DNA from: SHZI01 sp031409515
GTDB lineage: Bacteria; Pseudomonadota; Gammaproteobacteria; Steroidobacterales; GCA-2729495
Length of the DNA stretch: 40,626 nucleotides
Reading direction: 5' to 3'
Assembly: GCA_031409515.1 (NCBI GenBank)
Contig: JANNXJ010000048.1
Coordinates: 1-40,626, forward strand
Each line of letters begins with the position of its first letter. Within the stretch, counting starts at the first letter, position 1. The translations under genes were made by a program, and so were the position numbers. This document shows positions 1 to 7,798 of this stretch, one piece after another. The notes under the pieces are model-generated. The model was given only the letters and a program-made list of their open reading frames with translations, was not told the DNA's origin and did not search any database.

Positions 1-18
1 GTTCTAGTACTGTGCTCT

Positions 19-72
19 GTTGGAGCGCCTTTAGGGGGTATGCTTGGTCTTCGCGCCTAAAGGCGCTCCTAC
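19..72. repeat. REP-like inverted pair at gene 3' end
   Basis: Two copies of a GTAGGAGCGCCTT-type motif face each other. The right copy (51-72, read on the minus strand) is a full 22-nt unit with the AGGCGC/GCGCCT mini-palindrome. The left copy (about 19-36) is degenerate. The minus-strand gene that ends here reads through the right copy in a frame that avoids its TAG, and stops on a TAA formed by the left copy (31-33). The same motif recurs at 7694, 7707, 7798 (reverse), 11652, 19942 and 26713 (reverse). GTAG-headed REPs are known from Pseudomonas and relatives, where RAYT (TnpA-REP) transposases are linked to them; no such transposase lies in this window. Confidence 0.75.
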
Positions 73-1548
73 GGCGGGTTGGGGATAGAGTTCGTTCAGG
101 GGCACGGAGCGGCCGTTGCTCTGGACGATACGGCAGTGCTCTCGCCGCAGTTGCCGCACCTCCGGCACGCCGCAGGAATGGGCGATGACGCTCACCTCCT
201 TCTCCATGTTCTGCTGGTAACGCATCACGCGGGCCGACTTGTCCGCCGGCACCAGACCCCGCTGCAAGGCCGGGTCGTGGGTCGTGATGCCGGTCGGGCA
301 GGTGTTCTGGTTGCACCGGAGCGCCTGAATACAGCCCAGAGCGAACATGAAACCCCGCGCTGAGGTCACGAAGTCGGCCCCCATGCACAGCGCCCAGGCC
401 ACATTGGCCGGCGTCGTCAGCTTGCCGCTGGCAACAAGCCGAATGCGCTCCTTCAGCCCGTACTTGTGCAGCAGGTCGACCACCATCGGGAGGCTTTCCC
501 GGATCGGGAGCCCCACGTTGTCGATCAGCGCCATCGGCGCGGCGCCGGTGCCGCCATCCCCGGAGTCCAGCGTAATGAAGTCCGGGGCCGACCGCAGGCC
601 ACGTCGCTGAATCTCCCTGAAGAGGGCTTCCAGCCAGTCCGTGGAGCCGATCACTGTCTTGAAGCCAACCGGCTTGCCGGTGATGCTGCGGACACGGTCC
701 ACGAAGTCCAGCAACTCCCGGCCATCCCGGATGTCGGTGTGGCGGTTCGGGCTGAGGGAATCCTGGCCAGCGGGAATGCCGCGAATCGCCGCGATTTCCG
801 CAGTGACTTTGCCCCCCGGCAGAATGCCGCCCTTGCCAGGCTTGGCACCCTGGCTCAGCTTGATCTCAACCATGCGCACCTGGGGGTGGTGGCCCAGTTC
901 CCGCAGCCTGGCCTCATCGAGTTCGCCGCTGGCATCCCGCACGCCGTACTTTGCTGTCCCCATCTGGAAAACGACATCTGCGCCGCCGTCCAGGTGGTAG
1001 GTGGCCAGCCCGCCCTCCCCGGTGTTGAGCCAGCAGCCCGCCGCCTTGGCCCCGCTGGACAGCGCCTGGACCGCCGGCCGGGATATGGCGCCGAAGCTCA
1101 TGGCAGAGATGTGGAAAAATCGGTCCGTGGTGTAGGGAGTCCGGCAGAACGGCCCGATCGTCAGAGCCGCGGTTGGGCGGTTCTCCTCATCGAGACCGGG
1201 GAAGGGTGCGTTGACGAAGATGGCAGTACCGGCGGGGCGCAGATCGCGGGTAGAGCCGAAGGCGACGGTGCTGTCCACCCCCTTGGCGGCGCGGTAGGCC
1301 CAGGCACGTTCGGCGCGGTTGAACGGCAGTTCTTCCCGATCCATGGCGAAGAAGTACTGACGAAAGAACTCCCCCATCGTCTCGAAGGCGTAGCGGAAGC
1401 GCCCGACCACGGGGTAGTTCCGGCGAATGGCGTGGGTGGTTTGGGTGATGTCGACCACGTACATCACAGCCACCGAGACTGCCCCAAAGCCCAGGGCGAT
1501 GACGAACAGCGCCGAAAAGACGCCAAGAATGTCGGAAACGATACCCAT
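31..1548 (-). CDS. FMN-binding glutamate synthase family protein
   Basis: This 505-residue protein resembles the synthase domain of glutamate synthase (GltB-like alpha/beta barrel that binds FMN and an iron-sulfur cluster) without the glutaminase domain. A hydrophobic segment at about residues 5-28 should anchor it to the membrane. Cysteines at about 406, 412 and 417 follow the C-x5-C-x4-C pattern of the 3Fe-4S cluster of this family, and the barrel carries the usual GGxGGAxG-like glycine-rich stretches. I chose the ATG at 1548; a GTG at 1620 would add 24 residues but has no visible ribosome site. It lies 72 nt downstream of the endonuclease-fold gene on the same strand. The last dozen residues are encoded by a REP pair, so the natural C-terminus may have been altered. 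The substrate of this subfamily is not known to me. Confidence 0.85.
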   Translation of the reverse strand: MGIVSDILGVFSALFVIALGFGAVSVAVMYVVDITQTTHAIRRNYPVVGRFRYAFETMGEFFRQYFFAMDREELPFNRAERAWAYRAAKGVDSTVAFGSTRDLRPAGTAIFVNAPFPGLDEENRPTAALTIGPFCRTPYTTDRFFHISAMSFGAISRPAVQALSSGAKAAGCWLNTGEGGLATYHLDGGADVVFQMGTAKYGVRDASGELDEARLRELGHHPQVRMVEIKLSQGAKPGKGGILPGGKVTAEIAAIRGIPAGQDSLSPNRHTDIRDGRELLDFVDRVRSITGKPVGFKTVIGSTDWLEALFREIQRRGLRSAPDFITLDSGDGGTGAAPMALIDNVGLPIRESLPMVVDLLHKYGLKERIRLVASGKLTTPANVAWALCMGADFVTSARGFMFALGCIQALRCNQNTCPTGITTHDPALQRGLVPADKSARVMRYQQNMEKEVSVIAHSCGVPEVRQLRREHCRIVQSNGRSVPLNELYPQPAVGAPLGAKTKHTP

Positions 1549-1620
1549 ACGTGCCCCGGGGCAGAAGTAATGGGCCAGTCTCGGTCGCTGCGGCTCAGGC
1601 CGCTGCGAAGCCGCGCACAC

Positions 1621-2589
1621 TCAGGAAGAAAGCGCGAACTCGCACACCAGTGGCAGGTGATCAGAGCCAATCCGTGGCCCGACGGCAACGTTACGGACCA
1701 GCACCGTACCGCTGAACAGACAGTGGTCGATGGGAATCCAGGCTGGCACGAGCCAGGCAGGCCAGGTGGCCGACAGACCGAAGGGCAGGCCCCCGTCCCT
1801 GAGACCTGTGTCACGCAGCAGATCCCGGAAGTAGGGCGAGTAAGGCGTGAGATTGAAGTCGCCCGCCACGATCTTCGGCAGCGCGGGGTCTGCAGCGGAC
1901 AGGCGCTCCGCCAGCCGGCGCAGCTGGGTGTTCCGCTGGCGCGCCTGGGCCGGACGCGAGGGCGACGCCAGGTGCACGGCGTAAACCTCGGCCAGCCCGT
2001 CCGGCAGCTCAACTACCACACGCAGGTGGGAGCTGACCTCATCGCCGAGATCCAGGTTCTCGACAGCCTGCATGGGGTACTTCGAGTAGACCGCGATGCC
2101 CCAGGCGTTCCACCGGGGCCGCAGGGCGAAGTGTGGGTAGAGGCGCTCCAGGTCACGGAGCTTCTGTCGCCAGCGGGGTGTGAATTCCGACAGCACCAGG
2201 AGGTCTGCCGACTGCTCCGCAAGAAAGGCGCGGGTCGCGGCGGGATCCTCCAGGGTGTAGTGGAGATTGGCGGCGATGAGCTTTACGGTGGCCCGGGTAG
2301 CCGTTGTGCCGGCCACTGCGGTGACGGGGCGATTGACCAGTCCCGGCAGGTAGGGCGAGATCACCAGGAGGTTGGGAATCGCAGCCAGCAGCGCCAGGGC
2401 TGCCCAGCGCCACCTCTGCAGACCGACACACAGGGCAGCGGCCAGCGAGAGAACCACCAGGTACTGGACCGGGAAGTGGGAGAACAGCTCAAGGACCCAG
2501 TTGCCCCGGGCACCCAGTGCGGCAACCGTTACCAGTGTGGCTGAGATCACTGCCAGAACGACAAGCTGCGAGTAGAGCCGGACTATCAT
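1621..2589 (-). CDS. Membrane-anchored endonuclease/exonuclease/phosphatase family protein
   Basis: The first about 95 residues hold three hydrophobic segments. After these comes a soluble domain of the endonuclease/exonuclease/phosphatase (EEP) superfamily. Metal and catalytic signatures are visible: a Asn-Leu-His near the domain start, GDFN at 243-246, an IDH at about 287-289, and SDHLP at about 309-313. EEP enzymes hydrolyse phosphodiesters in DNA, lipids or inositol phosphates; the trans-membrane type is common in proteobacteria and its substrate is unknown. The ATG at 2589 overlaps the ATG of the divergent gene (2588) by two bases, so at least one of these two starts is probably wrong. 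Length 322 residues. Confidence 0.85.
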   Translation of the reverse strand: MIVRLYSQLVVLAVISATLVTVAALGARGNWVLELFSHFPVQYLVVLSLAAALCVGLQRWRWAALALLAAIPNLLVISPYLPGLVNRPVTAVAGTTATRATVKLIAANLHYTLEDPAATRAFLAEQSADLLVLSEFTPRWRQKLRDLERLYPHFALRPRWNAWGIAVYSKYPMQAVENLDLGDEVSSHLRVVVELPDGLAEVYAVHLASPSRPAQARQRNTQLRRLAERLSAADPALPKIVAGDFNLTPYSPYFRDLLRDTGLRDGGLPFGLSATWPAWLVPAWIPIDHCLFSGTVLVRNVAVGPRIGSDHLPLVCEFALSS

Positions 2590-3265
2590 GCGTACCGTGG
2601 GTGAACGTCAGCGCAGCAGCATACTCCGTTGGCCAGGATGCCTAAGCAGGCTCGTGCTTCGCCCTCTCCTGCTCGCGGGCCTGGCGCTGGTTGCTCTGCC
2701 GCCAGCAGTGTCCGGTGCGGAACCGGAACCACCAGGCCCCGCTAAGGTGGCCCGCCAGACCGTCGCTGCCGCGCTCGGTATCGCCGCGACGGAGACCAGC
2801 GTCATCAGCACCGAGTCCCGTGACTTTGCGGATGGCAGCCTCGACTGTCCCCAGCCCGGTGCCGCCTATGCCCAGGTCATCACGCCGGGGTACCGCGTGC
2901 TTGTGGAGGCGAATGGCCGACGTTTTGACGTACGGGTGGTGGGCAGCACGGGGCGCATCTGCTATCGGCGCAAGCCGTCTCCAGAGGCCCAGGGCGATAG
3001 CAGCACTCGGCCGCTGGACCGGGGCGCAGCGGCCCAGGCCGATCTCGCCCTGCGCCTCGGCGTGCCGCCCGAGACCATCACCATCACCGGCGTGCGCCGA
3101 CTTGAGCCCGGCGCTGTGCTCTCCGGATGCGGCGAGGTTTGCAACCGGGATGCCCTGCCCGCCAGCTGTGGCCTGGCCGTACAACTGCGAGTAGCGGAGC
3201 GGGACTTCAGCTACTACGCCCTGCCGGCAGAGCTGAGACCCTGCCCGGACATCGCCTCTCGCTGA
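2588..3265 (+). CDS. Secreted protein of unknown function
   Basis: The 225-residue product has an N-terminal arginine-rich stretch, a hydrophobic core and an A-x-A-like cleavage region near residue 43 (AVSGAEPE), which suggests Sec export. The mature part contains a segment with a DFADGSLDCPQPG core and a VITPGYRV stretch that I recognise only as recurrent in uncharacterised proteobacterial proteins, then a second, partly similar half with paired cysteines (about 181, 185 and 193). The start is uncertain: the ATG at 2588 overlaps the divergent gene's start, and a GTG at 2654 just after AGCAGG would give a compact signal peptide. It is convergent with the kinase-like gene, whose stop abuts this one's. 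Confidence 0.7.
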   Translation: MRTVGERQRSSILRWPGCLSRLVLRPLLLAGLALVALPPAVSGAEPEPPGPAKVARQTVAAALGIAATETSVISTESRDFADGSLDCPQPGAAYAQVITPGYRVLVEANGRRFDVRVVGSTGRICYRRKPSPEAQGDSSTRPLDRGAAAQADLALRLGVPPETITITGVRRLEPGAVLSGCGEVCNRDALPASCGLAVQLRVAERDFSYYALPAELRPCPDIASR

Positions 3266-3949
3266 TTACCGGGGCTGGCCTCTGCGGGCCTGGCGTCGCA
3301 GGCGCCAGGCCTTACGGACATGGCGAACCGTGACCTTGCGCCAGCCGCGCCGAACGACGCGGGCAACATCCTCCAGGGCGGTGGGCCGGTAGTGCTGCTG
3401 GTCCTCGGGTGACAGCAGGTCGTAACGCCGCCGGTACTTGAGCTTCACCCACGCGTTGAGATCCATCCGGCAAGCCTGGCGGAACAGGAAGCGGTTCCAC
3501 CAGCTCCCGTCGGGTTTCCGGATGACGGCAGAGCCGAAATCCAGCAGGATCGGTGCGCCCTCAGGACTGATCAGCAGGTTGCCCCGACGCTTGAGGTCAG
3601 CATGCGCCACTCCCGCCGCGTGCAGGGCCAGGATCTGCTCCTTGAACTGCCGGAAGAACCGGTCCCTGTCCTTGAGTGCTGGCAAGTGTTCCCGATAGGG
3701 CTCGCCGGCGACGAACTCCAGGGCGAGGCTGCCGTCTGGCTGCAGACCGAAACAGCGGGGAATGCCGGGGAGACCTGCCACCCGCTCATAGGCGGCGAAC
3801 TCCCGCCGAAGCATCGCCGACCGCACTACCCGGGCAATTCGTCCGCCCATGGCCTGCTTGATAACCCGGCGATCTGCACCGGTGCCCCGCAGGTAAACGG
3901 CACCCTGGTAGCCACGGCTCAGAAACTCTCCGGGAGCCGGATCCGGCAC
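3266..3949 (-). CDS. Lipopolysaccharide kinase (Kdo/WaaP) family protein
   Basis: A protein-kinase-fold enzyme of 227 residues, probably acting at the inner membrane on a sugar of the lipid A core. Visible kinase landmarks are the glycine-rich loop at about 12-18, the ATP-binding Lys31, Glu50, the catalytic loop with His116, Asp118 and Asn124 (HADLK...N), and the metal-binding DFG at 137-139. The C-terminus is very rich in Arg and Lys, which suits contact with phospholipid or acidic sugars. The start is a GTG at 3949, three bases after the stop of the upstream methyltransferase-like gene; a longer reading frame upstream only overlaps that gene. The two genes look translationally coupled. The exact acceptor (Kdo, heptose or another group) cannot be told. 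Confidence 0.8.
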   Translation of the reverse strand: MPDPAPGEFLSRGYQGAVYLRGTGADRRVIKQAMGGRIARVVRSAMLRREFAAYERVAGLPGIPRCFGLQPDGSLALEFVAGEPYREHLPALKDRDRFFRQFKEQILALHAAGVAHADLKRRGNLLISPEGAPILLDFGSAVIRKPDGSWWNRFLFRQACRMDLNAWVKLKYRRRYDLLSPEDQQHYRPTALEDVARVVRRGWRKVTVRHVRKAWRLRRQARRGQPR

Positions 3950-3951
3950 GT

Positions 3952-4533
3952 CTAGACCCGCGTGCCGATCCACCCGATGCAGATCAGCGTGAAGGCGATG
4001 ACGATGGGCTCGGCGTTCTGCCGGACGGAGGTCATGAGGGACCAGCTGGCGGGACCCGTGGCCCAGAAGCGCCGGGGAATGACCGCCGGAACCGTCTGGC
4101 TCCAGTGCTCCCAGGGCGCGCCGAAGATCCGGTGCAGCTTGCGATCCTCGTACTCGATGGCTGTGGGGTAGTAAAACCACCAGAAGGCACCCGCTGCCAG
4201 CAGGGCCCACCACTGGCCGCAGGCGAGCGTGAAGCCGATGAGGACCAGCAGGTTCCCCGTGTACAACGGGTGACGAACGAGGGAGTACGGTCCGTCCGTG
4301 GCCAGCTGCCGGTTCTTGACGATGTAGCCGGAGGCATAGATGCGCACCAGGCACCCCAGCACAACGATGAACGCACCGGCCATGAACAGGATCGGGCTGG
4401 GCCGGGAGAACAAGGCGAATACCGGCATGAGGGCCAGGCCAAGGCCCTGGCGCATGGCTTCCTGGTGGCGCAGTTCGCGGATAAGGCCAGGCAGGCCAGG
4501 CAGCGGGGGAAGATCAGCGGTGCGTTTCGACAT
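3952..4533 (-). CDS. Isoprenylcysteine carboxyl methyltransferase family membrane protein
   Basis: An integral membrane protein of 193 residues with about four membrane segments and the conserved C-terminal half of the ICMT/PEMT superfamily: a DGPYSLVRHPLYTGN stretch at about 78-92 and a YEDRKLHRIFG...W stretch near 140. In this superfamily these bind S-adenosylmethionine and the lipid substrate. Bacterial members mostly have unknown substrates. I chose the ATG at 4533, which leaves a short soluble N-terminus before the first helix; an ATG at 4572 would add 13 residues. It sits directly upstream of the LPS-kinase-like gene, which suggests a role in envelope lipid modification (inference). The tRNA gene lies divergently upstream. 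Confidence 0.8.
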   Translation of the reverse strand: MSKRTADLPPLPGLPGLIRELRHQEAMRQGLGLALMPVFALFSRPSPILFMAGAFIVVLGCLVRIYASGYIVKNRQLATDGPYSLVRHPLYTGNLLVLIGFTLACGQWWALLAAGAFWWFYYPTAIEYEDRKLHRIFGAPWEHWSQTVPAVIPRRFWATGPASWSLMTSVRQNAEPIVIAFTLICIGWIGTRV

Positions 4534-4597
4534 GGGTTGCAAGTGTAGTCCGGGCGTGGCCCCGGAGGCCATCAGGGGCTGGCCGTGTTCGGGCTGA

Positions 4598-4603
4598 TAG
4601 AAT
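4598..4603 (+). promoter_or_regulatory. Possible -10 element of the tRNA gene
   Basis: TAGAAT ends nine bases before the tRNA 5' end, a good place for a sigma70 -10 box. No convincing -35 box is seen about 17 bases upstream, so this is a weak call. Confidence 0.3.
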
Positions 4604-4612
4604 TGAGCACGG

Positions 4613-4689
4613 GGGCCTGTAGCTCAATTGGTTAGAGCAGGAGACTCATAATCTCTTGGTTCCAGGTTCAAGTCCTGGCGGGCCCACCA
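4613..4689 (+). tRNA. tRNA with CAU anticodon, probably tRNA-Ile2
   Basis: A 77-nt cloverleaf with encoded CCA. The acceptor stem pairs GGGCCTG with CGGGCCC (one G-U pair), the anticodon loop is CTCATAA with CAT at 4647-4649, and the T-arm has the GGTTCAAGTCC core. CAU can mean initiator Met, elongator Met or Ile2, whose C34 is changed to lysidine by TilS. The paired first acceptor base excludes an initiator. The anticodon arm and variable region (GACTCATAATC...TTGGT) are more like Ile2 than elongator Met of other Gammaproteobacteria, so Ile2 is preferred. Confidence 0.9.
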
Positions 4690-4724
4690 CCAATGTTCAG
4701 TCGCGCCTTCTATCGACAAGAAGG

Positions 4725-4749
4725 ACCCGCCGGCATTGCGCCGGCGGGT
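4725..4749. terminator. Hairpin between convergent tRNA and RNA-binding protein gene
   Basis: A perfect 10-bp stem (ACCCGCCGGC with GCCGGCGGGT) and 5-nt loop lies between the tRNA and the minus-strand RNA-binding protein gene. Neither side has a clean T-run, though on the minus strand the flank is CCTTCTTGTC. It probably works as a bidirectional terminator. Confidence 0.6.
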
Positions 4750-4819
4750 TAGCAAAGATAATCCCCCTCAGGAACCGGCAGCGGAAGAGCGGCCACCGGC
4801 TATTCAGCAGAGAATCTGT

Positions 4820-5317
4820 CTAGTAGCGCGGGCCACCTCGACCGCCACCACCGCCGTCGCGGCCACCACCGCCACCGCCGGGACCGCGATTGCCGCCACC
4901 ACCGTCACGGCCACCGCCGCCACCGTAGCCGCCGCCGCCACCGTCGCGGCCACCACCGCCACCGTAGCCACCGCCACCACCTTCGCGGCCACCGCCGCCA
5001 CCGCCGCCACCGTAGCCACCACCGCCGCCGCGACCGCGGCCACCACCGCCGCCACCGCCACCGCCACCGCCACCTTCGCGCTCACGGGCCTCATTCACCC
5101 GGAGCGGCCGGCCTTCCATGTCCTGGCCGTTCAGACGGGCGATCGCCGTCTGCGCGTCGGACTCGGGCATCTCGACGAAACAAAAGCCACGGAACCTGCC
5201 GGTTTCGCGATCGTTAATCAGCCGCACGGCTTCGACGGTGCCGTGCTGTGAGAACAGCGTGCGGACCGATTCTTCATCAGCGGTATAGGGCAGATTGCCC
5301 ACATAGATCCTGGTCAT
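4820..5317 (-). CDS. Glycine-rich RNA-binding protein with RRM domain
   Basis: A single RNA recognition motif fills residues 1-80, with RNP2 IYVGNL at 4-9 and RNP1 RGFCFVEM at 43-50. Residues about 84-165 are almost only Gly, Arg, Asp and Tyr in RDGGGGGYGGGGG-like repeats. The layout matches bacterial and plant glycine-rich RNA-binding proteins, which bind single-stranded RNA and are often cold-induced. The Gly/Arg/Tyr tail is a low-complexity region of the kind that can drive condensation, which is an inference here. It is 21 nt downstream of the exported FKBP gene on the same strand. The repeat tract could vary in length between strains. Confidence 0.9.
   Translation of the reverse strand: MTRIYVGNLPYTADEESVRTLFSQHGTVEAVRLINDRETGRFRGFCFVEMPESDAQTAIARLNGQDMEGRPLRVNEAREREGGGGGGGGGGGGRGRGGGGGYGGGGGGGGREGGGGGYGGGGGRDGGGGGYGGGGGRDGGGGNRGPGGGGGGRDGGGGGRGGPRY
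4831..5085. repeat. Low-complexity CCACCG-type tract inside the RRM gene
   Basis: Read on the plus strand this is a run of imperfect CCACCG, GCCACC and CGCCAC units that encodes the Gly-rich tail. Slippage and assembly collapse are both likely here. Confidence 0.8.
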
Positions 5318-5338
5318 GACGGGTACCCTTACAATTTC

Positions 5339-5839
5339 TCAGTTGATGGACAGCACGAAAACATCGAACGTCAGCGCCTTGCCCGCGAGCGGGTGGTTAA
5401 AGTCCAGCACCACCACGTCGGGACGTACTTCGGCGACCCGGATCGGGCCGTCGAATCCCTGTGCGCTCAGCAGTGTGCCCACCTTGCGCGAGTCCTCCGG
5501 GATCTTGTCGCGGGGGACCTCTTGTACCTTCTTCGGATCAACGGGCCCGTAGGCCTGATCCGGCGGAATCCTGACCTTCACCCGCTCCCGCGCGGCCTTG
5601 CCCTGCAGGGCGGCCTCGAGTCCGGGAATGATCTGCCCCTCGCCGGCCACGAAGGCCAGTGGCGGGCCGCCCACGTTGCTCTGAACGGTGGAGCCATCAT
5701 CGAGAGTCAGGGTGAACTCAACGTCGACCTTCTTGCCCTTCTCGATGACCGCCGTGGTGGGTCCTGAGACTGCAGCGATGGGGAGTCCGGCGACTGCAAC
5801 CAGCAGCAGTGAGGCCATCAGGGCGCGAGCAGAACTCAC
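5339..5839 (-). CDS. Exported FKBP-type peptidyl-prolyl cis-trans isomerase
   Basis: The 166-residue product has a signal peptide (hydrophobic ALMASLLLVAVAGLPIAA) and then a SlyD-like FKBP domain. That domain begins at VIEKGKKVDVEFTLTLDDG and carries GEGQIIPGLEAALQGK and RIPPDQAYG, standard FKBP strands and flap. It should speed up proline isomerisation of proteins in the periplasm. Residues that correspond to the SlyD insert-in-flap region (PRDKIPEDSRKVGTLLSAQG) are present, which hints at chaperone activity. The GTG at 5839 and the ATG at 5818 (residue 8) both leave a signal peptide. It is upstream of the RRM gene and probably in the same transcript. Confidence 0.88.
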   Translation of the reverse strand: MSSARALMASLLLVAVAGLPIAAVSGPTTAVIEKGKKVDVEFTLTLDDGSTVQSNVGGPPLAFVAGEGQIIPGLEAALQGKAARERVKVRIPPDQAYGPVDPKKVQEVPRDKIPEDSRKVGTLLSAQGFDGPIRVAEVRPDVVVLDFNHPLAGKALTFDVFVLSIN

Positions 5840-6089
5840 GCCGATGGTCCGATAGTCAGAAGGGAAAGGTCCACGGGAGGAATGAAAGATCGTTGGGAAG
5901 AGGTTCTATGGACCCAGAGGCTTCTATGCAGTGCGCGGGCTAATTGCGACCCGTGGGTTTGACTCTAGCACGGGTTTTCTGCCGATGCGATGGGCGGACC
6001 GGGATCACAAGGCAGTGCAAAAGACTCACGCTCAAGGCGGCCAGCCGCCTAGAATCCGGGCAGACCGGGTTACAGGGCGGAGGGCATCG

Positions 6090-7697
6090 ATGTCTGAGGC
6101 AGCAGGGACTACCGGCACGCGGGTCACCGGCCTGCGCCGCCTCTTCATTCGCAAGTCGGTGGCGCAGATGCACGCCGAGCATGCCCAGAGCGATCTCAAG
6201 CGGAGCCTGGGAGCGCTGAATCTGGTGCTGCTCGGGATCGGCTGCATCATCGGCACCGGCATTTTCGTTCTCACAGGCCGGGCAGCGGCGAACTTTGCCG
6301 GACCCGGCATCATGATCTCCTTCGTGATCACCGGCGCGCTCTGCACGCTCGTGGCCCTCTGCTATGCAGAACTGGCCGCCGCTGTGCCGGTGTCCGGGTC
6401 TGCCTACTCCTACTCCTACGCTGCCCTCGGTGAGCTGGCCGCCTGGGTGATGGGGCTACTACTGGTCCTGGAGTACGGACTCGCTGCCGCCACGGTGGCG
6501 GTCGGCTGGTCCGGGTATCTGGTCAGCCTGCTGAACGACGTTGGCCTGCATATCGCCCCGGCGCTCACTGCGGCTCCAGGTGTCGAGATCAGGGAAGCTG
6601 GGGTCGTCGTGGCCCAGGGAATTGTCAACCTGCCGGCCATGCTCGCCATTCTGGCCGTGACGGCGTTGCTGGTCGTCGGTATCTCGGAATCCACGACGGT
6701 CAACAACATTGTCGTCGCCATCAAGCTGACGGTCGTCATCGCCTTCATTGTGATTGGCAGCTTTTATGTAGACCCCCAGCTCTGGTCCCCACTGGTGCCG
6801 GCAGAAATCCCGCCACCCCCGGTTGGGACGCCCCGGGGCTTCTGGCCCGACATCTGGCGCGCGCTGGTGGATGTCGTCACCGGCGAGAACACCTCCCGGT
6901 ACGGCATCGGCGGGCTGATCTCCGGTGCTGCCACCATCTTCTTTGCCTATATCGGCTTCGAAGCGGTCTCGACGGCGGGCGCGGAATCGAAGAATCCGGC
7001 CCGGGACATGCCCATTGGCATCCTGGGGTCACTGCTGGTCTGCACGGTGCTCTACATCCTGACCGCGGCGGTCCTGGTGGGCATCGTGCCTTACACCGAG
7101 CTGGATGATCCGGCGCCCATCGCCAAGGCAGTCAACCTGATCGGCCTCCCCTGGTTCGCGATTCTGGTCAAGATCGGCGCCATCGCCGGCCTCTCTTCCG
7201 TGATGCTGGTGCTCCTCTACGGGCAGACCCGGATCTTCTACACCATGGCCCGGGACGGCCTGTTGCCCGCGCCGCTGGCGGCCGTCCACCCGCGCTTTCG
7301 CACGCCCTGGATCAACACACTGCTGGTGGGCGGGCTGGCGGCGGCCAGTGCCGGCCTGATGCCCCTGGGTGCCCTCGCCAATCTCACCAACGTCGGCGCA
7401 CTGGCGGCCTTCGCCATCGTCTGCCTGACGGTGCTCTACCTCCGGTACGCAGCACCCGGCATGCAGCGCCCCTTCAAAACACCGTTCTTCCCTGCCACAC
7501 CGCTGCTCGGTGCGCTCATGTGCCTGTTCCTGCTGATGGCTCTGATGGCGAACGCGGAGACCCGGCACTTCTTCCTGATCTACGTCCTGGGCGGTCTGGC
7601 GGTCTACTTCTTGTACGGCTACCGGCACTCCCGGCTGGGCAAGGGGGAAATCGTCCTGGGGGCGGAGCCCACGCTGGACCTGCCGAAGAAGCTGTAG
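6090..7697 (+). CDS. APC-superfamily amino acid permease
   Basis: A 535-residue membrane protein with about 12 transmembrane helices. The first helix carries the GIGCIIGTGIFVLTG substrate-binding signature of the APC superfamily. Overall it resembles the cationic amino acid transporter (CAT/YhdG-like) branch, with the FFAYIGFEAVSTAGAESKNP motif in the middle. It should import an amino acid by proton symport or exchange; the substrate is not certain. The ATG at 6090 follows a GGAGGG ribosome site; a longer frame starting at 5931 has none. The stop codon TAG (7695-7697) is the TAG of a GTAGGAGC repeat. Confidence 0.88.
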   Translation: MSEAAGTTGTRVTGLRRLFIRKSVAQMHAEHAQSDLKRSLGALNLVLLGIGCIIGTGIFVLTGRAAANFAGPGIMISFVITGALCTLVALCYAELAAAVPVSGSAYSYSYAALGELAAWVMGLLLVLEYGLAAATVAVGWSGYLVSLLNDVGLHIAPALTAAPGVEIREAGVVVAQGIVNLPAMLAILAVTALLVVGISESTTVNNIVVAIKLTVVIAFIVIGSFYVDPQLWSPLVPAEIPPPPVGTPRGFWPDIWRALVDVVTGENTSRYGIGGLISGAATIFFAYIGFEAVSTAGAESKNPARDMPIGILGSLLVCTVLYILTAAVLVGIVPYTELDDPAPIAKAVNLIGLPWFAILVKIGAIAGLSSVMLVLLYGQTRIFYTMARDGLLPAPLAAVHPRFRTPWINTLLVGGLAAASAGLMPLGALANLTNVGALAAFAIVCLTVLYLRYAAPGMQRPFKTPFFPATPLLGALMCLFLLMALMANAETRHFFLIYVLGGLAVYFLYGYRHSRLGKGEIVLGAEPTLDLPKKL

Positions 7698-7798
7698 GAG
7701 CGCCGCGTAGGAGCGCCTTGAGGCGCGACTGCCTGCCCGCGAGAATCGAGTCCGCGAGTCTCAAGTGGGCAGGCAGTCGCGCCTCAAGGCGCTCCTAC
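7694..7798. repeat. REP cluster with perfect 32-bp inverted pair
   Basis: A solo GTAGGAGCGCC lies at 7694-7704. Next to it, 7707-7738 is repeated as a perfect reverse complement at 7767-7798, with a 28-bp spacer. Each arm starts GTAGGAGCGCCTTGAGGCGC and runs on into GACTGCCTGCCC. The pair sits exactly between two convergent genes and supplies both stop codons (TAG at 7695 on plus, TAG at 7797 on minus). The pair can fold into a long cruciform or RNA hairpin and could end transcription from both sides. Confidence 0.85.

Noticed and set aside
466..2544. 692-codon open frame on the plus strand
   Set aside because: It lies antisense to two recognisable genes, has no family features and has the amino-acid bias of a high-GC shadow frame.
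4613..4689. Initiator or elongator tRNA-Met
   Set aside because: The first acceptor pair is formed, which excludes the initiator; the anticodon arm and variable region resemble Ile2 more than elongator Met.
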